Source: Curtobacterium luteum (GTDB lineage: Bacteria; Actinomycetota; Actinomycetes; Actinomycetales; Microbacteriaceae). From it: a stretch of 62,017 bases of DNA. Made by a program: the position numbers and the translations under genes. Positions within the stretch are counted from its first letter, which is position 1. Every line of letters begins with the position of its first letter. Where the stretch lies: assembly GCF_001475545.1 (NCBI RefSeq), contig NZ_LDQC01000009.1, positions 1 to 62,017 of the forward strand. Direction: 5' to 3'. The notes below the pieces were generated by a model, which saw nothing but the letters and a program-made list of their open reading frames with translations, did no database searches and was not told where the DNA came from. This document shows, piece by piece, positions 1-9,517 of the stretch.

Positions 1-42
1 ACGAAGAAGCCCGCCCCGGATCTCCGGGGCGGGCTTCTTCGT
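1..42. terminator. Bidirectional hairpin terminator
   Basis: A near-perfect inverted repeat fills the first 42 bases: arms beginning ACGAAGAAGCCCGCCCCGG pair across a TCT-type loop with the mirrored GC-rich arm ending in CTTCTTCGT. It lies just past the stop of the leftward SPFH gene, so it should end that transcript. The symmetric AAGAAG/CTTCTT flanks suggest it can work in both directions. Confidence 0.8.
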
Positions 43-65
43 GTGCGCTCGACGTCGTGTGCGTC

Positions 66-1217
66 CTACTTGGCGTTGCCGAGTTCCTCGTCCGTTGCCT
101 CGTCGGCCGCTGCCAGCCGCGCGTCGACGCTCCTGTCGGACTCGGCCAGACGCTGGTCGAGGTCGGACTCCGGCACGATGTCCGCCGCGGTGGCGTCCGG
201 CCTGGGAGTCGACGACGCCGCGACGTTCGCTGCTGCCGTGTTCGCCAGACTCTCGTTCGCGAGCTTTGAGATGCGCTCCAGGAAGTCACTGCCGCCAGGC
301 CCACCGGCACCCGGCGCACCGCCACTGCGGCCCGCTGTGAAGCCCTCCGCGATGCCGGACAGCGCCTTGGTGAACTCGCTCGGGATCATCCAGAGCTTGT
401 TCGCCGTGCCCTCGGCCAGCTTCGGCAGGGTCTGCAGGTACTGGTACGACAGGAGCTTCTCGTCCGGGTCTCCGGTGTGGATCGCGTCGAACACGGTCGC
501 GATCGCCTGTGCCTCACCCTCGGCCCGGAGGACCTGCGCCTTCGCGTCGCCCTCTGCCTGGAGGATCGCGGCCTGGCGCTGGCCCTCGGCCTCGAGGATC
601 TGCGACTGCTTGGTCCCCTCGGCCTGCAGGATCGCCGCACGGCGGTTCCGCTCGGCACGGAGCTGCTGCTCCATGGCGTCCTGGATCGACACCGGCGGCT
701 CGATCGCCTTGAGCTCGACACGACCGACGCGGATGCCCCACTTGCCCGTGGCCTCGTCGAGCACGACACGGAGCTGGCCGTTGATGTTGTCCCGGCTGGT
801 CAGGGCCTCTTCGAGGTTCAGGCCACCCACGACGTTGCGGAGCGTGGTGGTGGTGAGCTGCTCGACGGCGCCGAGGTAGTTGGCGATCTCGTAGGTCGCC
901 GCGCGGGCGTCGGTCACCTGGAAGTAGACGACGGTGTCGATCGACACGACGAGGTTGTCCTCGGTGATCACGGGCTGCGGCGGGAACGAGACGACCTGCT
1001 CGCGCATGTCGATCAGGGGGCGCAGCCGGTCGATGAACGGCACGAGCAGGTTCAGACCGGGGCTGAGTGTCTTGTGGTACTTGCCGAGCCGTTCCACGAT
1101 GCCGGCGGTCGCCTGCGGCACGATCCGGATCGCACGGGCGAGCACGACGATCACGAAGATGACGACGACGAGGATGAGCAGGAGGAGCAGGATCGTCCCC
1201 GTTGAGAGGGAGGTCAT
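66..1217 (-). CDS. SPFH/Band 7 (stomatin-like) membrane protein
   Basis: This 383-residue protein has one N-terminal membrane segment (about residues 8-28, very rich in L, I and V), then an SPFH/prohibitin domain (VERLGKYHKTLSPGLNLLVP, RPLIDMREQV). A helical stretch around residues 200-260 carries repeated I-L-x-A-E-G units, as in QmcA/stomatin proteins that build membrane scaffolds. The C-terminal tail is low-complexity and acidic. The ATG at 1217 overlaps the stop of the upstream nfeD-like gene by four bases (ATGA), so the two are translationally coupled. NfeD-stomatin pairs are a classic partnership in membrane microdomain organisation. The family call is secure; the exact physiological role is inferred. 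Confidence 0.92.
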   Translation of the reverse strand: MTSLSTGTILLLLLILVVVIFVIVVLARAIRIVPQATAGIVERLGKYHKTLSPGLNLLVPFIDRLRPLIDMREQVVSFPPQPVITEDNLVVSIDTVVYFQVTDARAATYEIANYLGAVEQLTTTTLRNVVGGLNLEEALTSRDNINGQLRVVLDEATGKWGIRVGRVELKAIEPPVSIQDAMEQQLRAERNRRAAILQAEGTKQSQILEAEGQRQAAILQAEGDAKAQVLRAEGEAQAIATVFDAIHTGDPDEKLLSYQYLQTLPKLAEGTANKLWMIPSEFTKALSGIAEGFTAGRSGGAPGAGGPGGSDFLERISKLANESLANTAAANVAASSTPRPDATAADIVPESDLDQRLAESDRSVDARLAAADEATDEELGNAK

Positions 1218-1687
1218 GAGGCGTCTTTCTGATCGATGCGGACGACGGCGGTCGAGCCCTCGATGGACTCGACGACGACAGGGGTGCCCAGGGCGGGCAG
1301 GCGGTCGGTGGACGGTCCCGCGAGCCGGGCGCTCCAGGTCTCGCCGTTGGCGAGTCGGACCTGCCCGGGGGAGGACGAGGTGAAGGCGACCGCGACGGTG
1401 CCGGAGAGGCCGACGAGTCCGTCGATGCCGGTGCGGTGCGGGTCGGCGCCGCGGTTCAGTGCGTGCAGGAGGCGCGGGCGGACCAGCAGCAACAGGAGGA
1501 GGGCGAGGGCGGCCGCGACGAGCGCGGACAGCCACCACGGCGCACCGAGCAGGGCTGCGATCAACCCCCCGGCGGCTCCCGCCGCGAGCATGATGAAGAT
1601 GAAGTCGAGTGTGAAGATCTCGACCACCCCCAGGATCAGCACGAGCCCGATCCACACGATGGTCTGGATCCAGTCGGGTCCGGACAC
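1214..1687 (-). CDS. NfeD-like membrane protein
   Basis: This 157-residue protein has three hydrophobic segments in its first 75 residues and a C-terminal OB-fold-like domain (VGLSGTVAVAF, VRLANGETWSARL, VVVESIEGSTAVV), the layout of short NfeD proteins. It starts with GTG at 1687, preceded on the minus strand by a GGGAGG ribosome site. It overlaps the downstream SPFH gene by four bases, forming a two-gene operon. NfeD OB domains are thought to interact with SPFH partners; it lacks the ClpP-like protease domain of long NfeD proteins. Confidence 0.85.
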   Translation of the reverse strand: MSGPDWIQTIVWIGLVLILGVVEIFTLDFIFIMLAAGAAGGLIAALLGAPWWLSALVAAALALLLLLLVRPRLLHALNRGADPHRTGIDGLVGLSGTVAVAFTSSSPGQVRLANGETWSARLAGPSTDRLPALGTPVVVESIEGSTAVVRIDQKDAS

Positions 1688-1789
1688 GCGATCTCCCTCC
1701 CTCGGTCGCGCACGGCGTTCGCTGCGTCGCGACGGCCGGTCAAACTCCGTTCAACATATCACCTGCGACCGACGGCCGCGCCCCGGACG

Positions 1790-1795
1790 GTAGGC
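1790..1795 (+). promoter_or_regulatory. Candidate -10 box for the SDR gene
   Basis: TAGGCT at this position is the same -10 hexamer seen before several genes of this window. Here it would give a short leader of roughly 40 bases containing the GGAGC ribosome site of the SDR gene. No convincing -35 box is seen. Confidence 0.4.
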
Positions 1796-1838
1796 TCGTT
1801 GCGGCAACGAGACCTCCGACCCCACCTGGAGCACGACT

Positions 1839-2600
1839 GTGAGCAACCCCCTCGCCCCCGGATCCCTCGCCGACAAGCGCGCCCTCGTGACGGGTTCGTC
1901 GCGCGGCATCGGCGCCGACACCGTCGGGTACCTGGCCGAGGCCGGCGCCAAGGTCGTGGTGAACTACCGGAACAAGGCCAAGCGGGCCGAGCAGATCGCG
2001 GAGAAGATCGTCGCCGGTGGTGGCTCGGCACTCGCCGTCGGAGCCGACCTGACCGACCACGACTCCGTCCAGGCGATGGTCGACCAGGTCGTCGCGGCCT
2101 GGGGCGGCATCGACCTCCTCGTGCTCAACGCGTCGGGCGGCATGGAGTCCGGACTCGGCGAGGACTACGCGCTCCGCCTGAACCGCGATGCACAGGTCGA
2201 CATGCTCCGCACCGCGGTGCCGCACATGCCGGCCGGGTCCCGTGTCGTGTTCGTGACCAGTCACCAGGCGCACTTCGTCGAGACCGCCGAGACGATGGAC
2301 GAGTACGTCCCCGTCGCCAAGAGCAAGCGCGCCGGCGAACTCGCGCTGCGCGAGCTGCTCCCGCAGCTCGAGGCCGCCGGGATCGAGTTCGTCGTCGTCT
2401 CCGGCGACATGATCGAGGGCACCATCACCGCGACGCTGCTCAATCGTCTCAACCCCGGCGCGATCGAAGGACGCCGTCAGGAGGTCGGCAAGCTCTACAG
2501 CGTCTCCGAGTTCGCCGCCGAGATCGCCCTGGCTGCGATCGAGCCGGTCCCGGCCGACCACACCAAGCTCGTCGGTGACGTCAGCGGCTTCGGCGCGTAG
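1839..2600 (+). CDS. SDR family oxidoreductase
   Basis: The 253-residue product is a short-chain dehydrogenase/reductase: the Rossmann cofactor loop reads TGSSRGIG (about residues 18-25), a VNYRNK segment follows beta strand 2, and NASGG stands at the usual NAG position. The active-site region has Ser in VTSHQ and Tyr in DEYVPVAKSK, but the Tyr-Lys spacing differs from the textbook YxxxK, so its catalytic chemistry is less certain. The GTG start at 1839 follows a GGAGC site. It stands alone, divergent from the nfeD-SPFH operon. Substrate unknown; NADP(H) preference is suggested by the Arg residues after strand 2. Confidence 0.85.
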   Translation: MSNPLAPGSLADKRALVTGSSRGIGADTVGYLAEAGAKVVVNYRNKAKRAEQIAEKIVAGGGSALAVGADLTDHDSVQAMVDQVVAAWGGIDLLVLNASGGMESGLGEDYALRLNRDAQVDMLRTAVPHMPAGSRVVFVTSHQAHFVETAETMDEYVPVAKSKRAGELALRELLPQLEAAGIEFVVVSGDMIEGTITATLLNRLNPGAIEGRRQEVGKLYSVSEFAAEIALAAIEPVPADHTKLVGDVSGFGA

Positions 2601-2613
2601 GGGGCACGGCGCG

Positions 2614-2619
2614 TAGCGT
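2614..2619 (+). promoter_or_regulatory. -10 box of a leaderless transcript (Nudix gene)
   Basis: TAGCGT is followed by seven bases and then the GTG start of the Nudix gene. This spacing puts the transcript start at or next to the start codon. There is no ribosome site, which supports leaderless translation. Confidence 0.5.
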
Positions 2620-2626
2620 CGACCGC

Positions 2627-3085
2627 GTGACCGCGAAGCCCGGCCTGCGCCGCACCTCCCGCATCCTCCTGCTGGACCCGGACGGCCGGGTGTTCCTCAT
2701 GGACACCCGCGCCCCGTCCTCCGACGGCTTCCACCGCTGGATCACACCCGGCGGTGGCGTGGACCCGGGGGAGTCGCACCGTGACGCGGCGGTCCGCGAG
2801 CTCCGCGAGGAGACGGGCATCGTCGTCGCCGATCCCGGCGAGAGCGTCTGGTCGCAGGACTTCGACGTGACGTGGGACCAGGCCGACCACGATCGTGGCC
2901 ACGCCGAGTTCTACGTCGTGCACACCGACGGCTTCGAACTCGACGACAGCGGTTGGACCGACGACGAACGCGTCGACATCGTGGCGTCGCGCTGGTGGAC
3001 CGCGGACGAGCTCGCGTCGACCGAGGAGTCGTTCGAGCCGGCGGAGCTCCCCGACCTGGTGCGTCGCGCTGCATCCGGAGGCTGA
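2627..3085 (+). CDS. Nudix hydrolase
   Basis: The 152-residue protein carries a complete Nudix box: GGGVDPGES followed by AAVRELREETGI, matching Gx5Ex7REUxEExGU, so the Mg-binding glutamates are present. The beginning LRRTSRILLLDPDGRVFLMD is the typical first strand pair. Such proteins hydrolyse nucleoside diphosphates linked to another moiety; the substrate cannot be told from sequence. The GTG start is set by the -10 box seven bases upstream and the absence of a Shine-Dalgarno site. It is followed in the same direction by the UvrA-like gene, which has its own -10 box. Confidence 0.88.
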   Translation: MTAKPGLRRTSRILLLDPDGRVFLMDTRAPSSDGFHRWITPGGGVDPGESHRDAAVRELREETGIVVADPGESVWSQDFDVTWDQADHDRGHAEFYVVHTDGFELDDSGWTDDERVDIVASRWWTADELASTEESFEPAELPDLVRRAASGG

Positions 3086-3152
3086 CCCGCTCCGCGGCGG
3101 CCTGGAGGCACGGCCCGACTCCGCCTCGGTGTCGGCCCGACGACCCGGAGAC

Positions 3153-3158
3153 TACGGT
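3153..3158 (+). promoter_or_regulatory. -10 box of a leaderless transcript (UvrA-like gene)
   Basis: TACGGT is followed by seven bases and ATG at 3166. It decides between the two nearby ATG codons (3160 and 3166) in favour of 3166. Confidence 0.5.
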
Positions 3159-3165
3159 GATGTAC

Positions 3166-5532
<2,367 letters not shown>

Positions 5533-5612
5533 CGGGCGTCGGCGGCCGACGGGCAGCGGCGGGGCACCGGCCGACCAGCGCACTCGGTCAGCGGCGCTCA
5601 GCGGAGCGGGCG

Positions 5613-5618
5613 TACGGT
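5613..5618 (+). promoter_or_regulatory. -10 box of a leaderless transcript (small acidic gene)
   Basis: TACGGT stands seven bases before the ATG at 5626, the same geometry as the UvrA-like gene upstream. Confidence 0.45.
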
Positions 5619-5625
5619 CCAGCGC

Positions 5626-5793
5626 ATGACGTACAGCCAGCCTGACCCCGCCGAAGAGACCACCGCCGCCGGATCGCCCGAGCAGCCCGACACCGACGAG
5701 CAGTTCCTCGAGGAGTCCGGTCGCGAGGACGCCGCGCTCGAGATCGACGCCGAGGACGTCCCGACCGAGAGCGACGACGACTCGGGGGAGTGA
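5626..5793 (+). CDS. Small acidic protein, 55 residues
   Basis: This short gene encodes MTYSQPDPAEETTAAG onward and ends in ESDDDSGE. It is strongly acidic (about one third D/E), has no hydrophobic segment and is probably disordered. Support comes from the TACGGT -10 box exactly seven bases upstream of the ATG, the clean open frame and codon use like its neighbours (third positions almost all G or C). It sits between the UvrA-like gene and the convergent marR gene. Function unknown; small acidic proteins of this kind are common in Microbacteriaceae. Confidence 0.6.
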   Translation: MTYSQPDPAEETTAAGSPEQPDTDEQFLEESGREDAALEIDAEDVPTESDDDSGE

Positions 5794-5859
5794 GACTGCT
5801 GCAGGGCGGGGCATCGTGGTCCCGCCCTGCGCCGCTCCGCACGACCCCTCGCTGCTCGA

Positions 5860-6306
5860 TCAGCCGCCGCGGAGCGCGGTGGCCATCGACCGGAGCGCGC
5901 GGAACGCCGCCGTCCGCTCGGGTCCGGTCATCCCCGAGACCATCCGGTCCTCCACGCCGCGGACCGCAGCCGTGGCCCGGGCCAGGTCAGCGCGCCCCTT
6001 CTCGGTCAGCGTCACCGGCACCACCCGGCCGACCGTCGCGTCCGTTGCTCGGACGACCGTCCCGTCGTGCTCGAGCGTCTGCAGCAGGACGTTCATGGTC
6101 TGCCGCGTGACGAACGCTCCCCGGGCGAGCTCGGAGTTCGACAGCCCTGGCCGCTGCGCCAGCAGTTCGAGACACGAGTAGTGCGTGATGTTCATGCCCA
6201 ACGGGCGCAGGACGTCCTCCATCGCGGCACGCAGGGCACTCGATGCCTCCTTGAGGAGGTACCCGAGCGAGGTGTCGAGGTCGATGCCGGGGGAGTCTTG
6301 ACTCAT
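5860..6306 (-). CDS. MarR-family transcriptional regulator
   Basis: The 148-residue protein has the MarR winged helix-turn-helix: LSNSELARGAFVTRQTMNVL is the helix-turn-helix and VRATDATVGRVVPVTLTEKG forms the wing. It is transcribed away from the glyoxalase-like gene at 6364, and its start codon touches the first of two near-identical TGTCAG/CTGACA palindromes in the shared promoter region. The simplest reading is repression of both genes, relieved by a small ligand. The ligand is unknown. Confidence 0.9.
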   Translation of the reverse strand: MSQDSPGIDLDTSLGYLLKEASSALRAAMEDVLRPLGMNITHYSCLELLAQRPGLSNSELARGAFVTRQTMNVLLQTLEHDGTVVRATDATVGRVVPVTLTEKGRADLARATAAVRGVEDRMVSGMTGPERTAAFRALRSMATALRGG

Positions 6307-6321
6307 GTCAGTATTCTGACA
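6306..6321. promoter_or_regulatory. MarR operator 1
   Basis: TGTCAGTATTCTGACA is a perfect 6-bp inverted repeat with a four-base spacer. It overlaps the start codon of the marR gene, a position where a bound dimer would block marR expression. Confidence 0.7.
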
Positions 6322-6330
6322 TAAGCTCCA

Positions 6331-6346
6331 TGTCAGGAAACTGACA
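6331..6346. promoter_or_regulatory. MarR operator 2
   Basis: TGTCAGGAAACTGACA repeats the arms of operator 1 with a different spacer. It begins 25 bases after operator 1 and lies 17 bases before the glyoxalase-like start codon, so it can control the rightward gene. Confidence 0.7.
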
Positions 6347-6363
6347 CAACCAAGGAGCCCACC

Positions 6364-6732
6364 ATGCCCGTCACCGGCCCCGACTTCATCTCGTTCCAGG
6401 TTCGCGACCTCGGTGCCGCCCAGGCGTTCTACGAGCGGTACCTCGGCCTCGTGCGATCACCCGCGGGTCCGCCGCACGCGGTCGTGTTCACCACGCAGCC
6501 GATCGCCTTCGCGCTGCGCGACGTCGTGCCGGGCACCGACGTGGGAGCCGTCGAACAGCCTGGCCTCGGCATCGCCGCCTGGTTCCACGCAGACGACGTG
6601 CAGGACGTCCACGACGCGCTCGCGGCTGACGGGCACCGCATCGTGACAGCACCGTTCGACGGTCCGTTCGGTCGGACGTTCACCTTCGCGGACCCGGACG
6701 GCTACCACGTCACACTGCACGACCGGGCGTGA
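6364..6732 (+). CDS. VOC (glyoxalase-fold) family protein
   Basis: The 122-residue protein is a single vicinal-oxygen-chelate domain: DFISFQVRDLGAAQAFYERY starts the first beta-alpha-beta unit, and FADPDGYHVTLH is the usual C-terminal strand with a metal-ligand position. ATG at 6364 follows an AAGGAG ribosome site. Such proteins are glyoxalases, dioxygenases or antibiotic-binding proteins. Control by a divergent MarR regulator suggests detoxification of a small molecule, but the substrate is not identifiable. Confidence 0.85.
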   Translation: MPVTGPDFISFQVRDLGAAQAFYERYLGLVRSPAGPPHAVVFTTQPIAFALRDVVPGTDVGAVEQPGLGIAAWFHADDVQDVHDALAADGHRIVTAPFDGPFGRTFTFADPDGYHVTLHDRA

Positions 6733-6744
6733 CGCGGTCCTGAC

Positions 6745-7737
6745 TCAGCCGTGGACGGCTGCGCGCCGACGGGCGGCGAGGGCCGCTCTGCGGACGATCG
6801 GCGGCAGGGGAGAAGACACCACGGTCGTGAACGGACGCTCCTCCGCCCCGAGCGACATCTTGAACCGGCTGATCCCCTCGTCGACGTACCCGACGAGGTC
6901 GACGGCCCGGTGTCCGTGCTCGAGCGCGTGGCGAAGGACGTCGAAGTAGAGCGCGGTGCTCGGGTTCGCCGCACGGAACGCCCGGAGCGTCCCGCCCGCC
7001 CAGCCGGTGACGACGGAGTGCCCGGTCAGTGCGACGATCACACCGGCGACCGTGCCGTCGACGAGGGCGGTGGCAGTGTAGACGTCGTCCTGTGTCGCGG
7101 CGAGCCGTTCGACCCGAGCGCCGATGTCCTGCGGGTACGGCGACGGCACGCCGCGGCTCTCGTACGACTCGTTCAGGACGTGCGGCAGGTACTCGGCGAC
7201 CTCGCCGGACCGGGACGGCCTGATCGTCACGCCCTTGCGCTCGGCGACCCGGATCGCTTGCCGTGCACCACGCTTCATCTCCATGAGCAGGCGTTCGGGC
7301 GTCGCGTCGACGAGGTCGACCACGTAGGTCCGGTCCGGCAGACCGGTCACGCCGGCGCCGCGCGTCACGGCGCCGGGATCCGGCGCGACGTCCGGGCCGA
7401 GGTCGTACCGGGCCACGAGGACGCCGTGCCGCAGCTGCCATCGGCGGAAGGCGCGGAGGACCGCGGCCAAGAGGTGCTCGGGGACGAGCGGGCCGACGAA
7501 CGGGAACGGCGGCAACACGGCTCGCGCGGGGACGCCGCGGTGCAGCAGGACCGGGAACACGCCGATCGGCACACCGTCGGACGTCACGATGAGCGGCTCG
7601 AAGCGCCACTCGAAGCACTCGGCCTGCATCGTGAGCCACGCCCAGTCGTGGAAGCCGGTTGCTGCTGGGTGTGCCGAGACGAGCGCATCCCACTCGAGTG
7701 CATCGCGCGCTGACCGGAACCACATCGTCGTACCCAC
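6745..7737 (-). CDS. FemAB/BioF2-like acyltransferase
   Basis: This roughly 330-residue protein resembles GNAT-fold proteins of the FemAB/BioF2 type: EMKRGARQAIRVAERKGV is the typical first helix of the C-terminal GNAT half, followed by ATALVDGTVAGVIVAL and TALYFDVLRHALEHGHRAVD, with the closing segment ISRFKMSLGAE. These enzymes transfer aminoacyl or acyl groups, often in cell-wall or exopolysaccharide synthesis. The start is ambiguous: GTG at 7737 lies seven bases from a TAGGCT -10 box on the minus strand and is preferred; GTG at 7755 and ATG at 7725 are alternatives. It is the last conserved-looking gene before the accessory region. Confidence 0.75.
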   Translation of the reverse strand: MGTTMWFRSARDALEWDALVSAHPAATGFHDWAWLTMQAECFEWRFEPLIVTSDGVPIGVFPVLLHRGVPARAVLPPFPFVGPLVPEHLLAAVLRAFRRWQLRHGVLVARYDLGPDVAPDPGAVTRGAGVTGLPDRTYVVDLVDATPERLLMEMKRGARQAIRVAERKGVTIRPSRSGEVAEYLPHVLNESYESRGVPSPYPQDIGARVERLAATQDDVYTATALVDGTVAGVIVALTGHSVVTGWAGGTLRAFRAANPSTALYFDVLRHALEHGHRAVDLVGYVDEGISRFKMSLGAEERPFTTVVSSPLPPIVRRAALAARRRAAVHG

Positions 7738-7831
7738 GACCAGGAGCCTAGGCACCGCAGACGTGGCGATCCGGCTGAGTGCGAGAACTCTGCGGCAAGC
7801 CGCCGCGACCCCGACCCTCGCTGTTCCGCGG

Positions 7832-7859
7832 AGCGCCGATAATGCATATTATGTCAACT
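7832..7859 (+). other. dif: dif site (XerCD recombination site), left end of the island
   Basis: The 28 bases have the dif layout: an 11-base XerC arm AGCGCCGATAA, a 6-base centre TGCATA and an 11-base XerD arm TTATGTCAACT. The right arm and centre closely match the E. coli dif site, and the CCGATAAT...ATTATGTCAA pattern fits the published actinobacterial dif consensus. It lies in the 326-base gap between the acyltransferase and the integrase gene, so it is either the chromosomal dif or the junction of an element integrated at dif. A partial echo, TATTATCCAAC, follows 12 bases further on. Confidence 0.75.
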
Positions 7860-8081
7860 CAACCCGGTATTATCCAACCAAACGCAAGATCCTGGCCTCG
7901 AGCTACTCCGACCACTGGCCCGAGCCACCTTTGCTCGTCTACGGGGATATTTGGGGCGCTCGCTCCCTGCGAGCGGGCCACGCGACTCGCCGCGCGAAGT
8001 CCAGACGCGCCGATCTAACCCCACTGCTTGCGCGGATCCTTCAGCTGATGCATGATTCTCGCGTCTTGTGAAAGGATCGGA

Positions 8082-9188
8082 ATGACTGTTGACGACCGGG
8101 GCCTGTTCGTCGTAGACCCTCACCGACTCCCCCTTCTCCGCCCTGATGCGCAGACGTTCGAGGAGATGCTGCATGGTTTCCGAAATCAGCAGCTTGCCCG
8201 GAGCCTCGCCCTCAAGACGGTTGAGCAGCGCGAACGGTTGGTGCGGATCTTCGTCGATCACGCTGGCACGTACCCGTGGGACTGGACGCTGCAGTCAGTC
8301 GATGAGTTCTTCGCCGATCGTCGATCGGTTCACCACAACCTCCACACCACAATCCGCAGCTACCAAAACGCGCTGAAGCTCTTCTGCGACTACGTTTGCG
8401 ACCCTGGCTATGGGTGGGTTGAACGCTGCCTTGAGCTCTTCGGGACTCATCCCGTACGAGTGATCAACGACTGGAACACGGCGCGCCATGTGCAGGACGT
8501 CGAGCACGGTGGAGGTAGGCGCGCGTTCACTCGAGGCGAGCTCCAATCCCTCTTCGACGTGGCGGATGACGACGCCGACCGAATCGCGCGTCTTGGGCGC
8601 AAGGGGTGGATGTCGGCGTTCCGTGACGCCACCGTGCTGAAGACTGCCTATATGTTCGGACTCCGCATCAACGAGGTCCGCCACCTGCAGACCGTCGATT
8701 TCACCAGGAACCCCTACGCGCCGGAGTTCGGCAAATACGGGCACCTCAACGTGCGCTTTGGCAAAGCCATGAAGGGCAGCGGTTACAAGCAACGAAACGT
8801 GCTCGCGGTCCTGCCTTGGGGGTCTGAGATTCTCTCCGAATGGGTAGAGCGAAGTGCTCGGTTCCGCGGCGAGTCGCTCGACCTCTTCCCCACTGAGCGA
8901 TCAACGCTTGTCTCGGAGGCGACGCTGCAGTCCAAGTTCCGCCGGGTCCGCGCCGAGATTGGACTTGGCGAGGAAGTCACGTTCCACTCCCTGCGACGCT
9001 CATACATCACACATTTGATCGAAGACGGTTTCGATGCGCTGTTCGTGCAGCAGCAGGTCGGACACGAATACGCTTCGACCACGGCGATCTACACCGGCGT
9101 CTCGAGCGACTACCGAACGTCCACGTTGCGGGCTGTGCTGGACGGCATGATGGGAGATGCCCTTCAAACGACGACGGGAAGCTCATGA
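8082..9188 (+). CDS. Tyrosine recombinase/integrase
   Basis: The 368-residue protein has a SAM-like core-binding domain (about residues 20-130, TFEEMLHGFRNQQLARS onward) and a complete tyrosine-recombinase catalytic domain. The first catalytic Arg is in GLRINEVRHLQ, Lys in the GKAMKGSGYKQRN hairpin, HxLRR in TFHSLRRSYITHL, the second His in VGHEYAS and the nucleophile Tyr in TTAIYTGVS. All active-site residues are present. ATG at 8082 follows AAAGGA. Its stop overlaps the next gene by four bases. Beside the dif-like site, it is the natural candidate for inserting the island. Confidence 0.92.
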   Translation: MTVDDRGLFVVDPHRLPLLRPDAQTFEEMLHGFRNQQLARSLALKTVEQRERLVRIFVDHAGTYPWDWTLQSVDEFFADRRSVHHNLHTTIRSYQNALKLFCDYVCDPGYGWVERCLELFGTHPVRVINDWNTARHVQDVEHGGGRRAFTRGELQSLFDVADDDADRIARLGRKGWMSAFRDATVLKTAYMFGLRINEVRHLQTVDFTRNPYAPEFGKYGHLNVRFGKAMKGSGYKQRNVLAVLPWGSEILSEWVERSARFRGESLDLFPTERSTLVSEATLQSKFRRVRAEIGLGEEVTFHSLRRSYITHLIEDGFDALFVQQQVGHEYASTTAIYTGVSSDYRTSTLRAVLDGMMGDALQTTTGSS

Positions 9189-9517
9189 GACGCGACACCG
9201 ATTACACCTGGCACCTGGCCGAGCTGATGGCACGCAACGGCATGCACAACTCCACGGACCTCGCGCCCCATCTCGTTGAACGGGGCATCAACCTGTCCGC
9301 AGCCCAGATCTGGCGCCTGGTTAAGCAGCGCCCCGAGCGCATCTCCCTGCCTGTCCTCGCCGCAATCTGCGACGTGTTCAAGTGCACGCCCGCGGACCTG
9401 ATAACCGTCACCGCGGTGGATGCGGCGCTGACGAGGGCCGTCAACGCGGCGCCGCGGTACGACGCACCCGACTCGAAGGCCCGACCGCGGCGGGCGCGGG
9501 TGACCCGAGATGACTGA
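9185..9517 (+). CDS. XRE-family helix-turn-helix protein
   Basis: This 110-residue protein contains a Cro/C1-type DNA-binding domain: LAELMARNGMHNSTDLAPHL, then LSAAQIWRLVKQRPERISLP and a closing helix LAAICDVFKCTPADLITV. It overlaps both neighbours (four bases with the integrase, eight with the next gene), so the three proteins are made together. It may regulate the operon or act as a directionality or architectural factor for recombination; the sequence does not decide. The basic C-terminal tail is probably flexible. Confidence 0.85.
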   Translation: MRRDTDYTWHLAELMARNGMHNSTDLAPHLVERGINLSAAQIWRLVKQRPERISLPVLAAICDVFKCTPADLITVTAVDAALTRAVNAAPRYDAPDSKARPRRARVTRDD

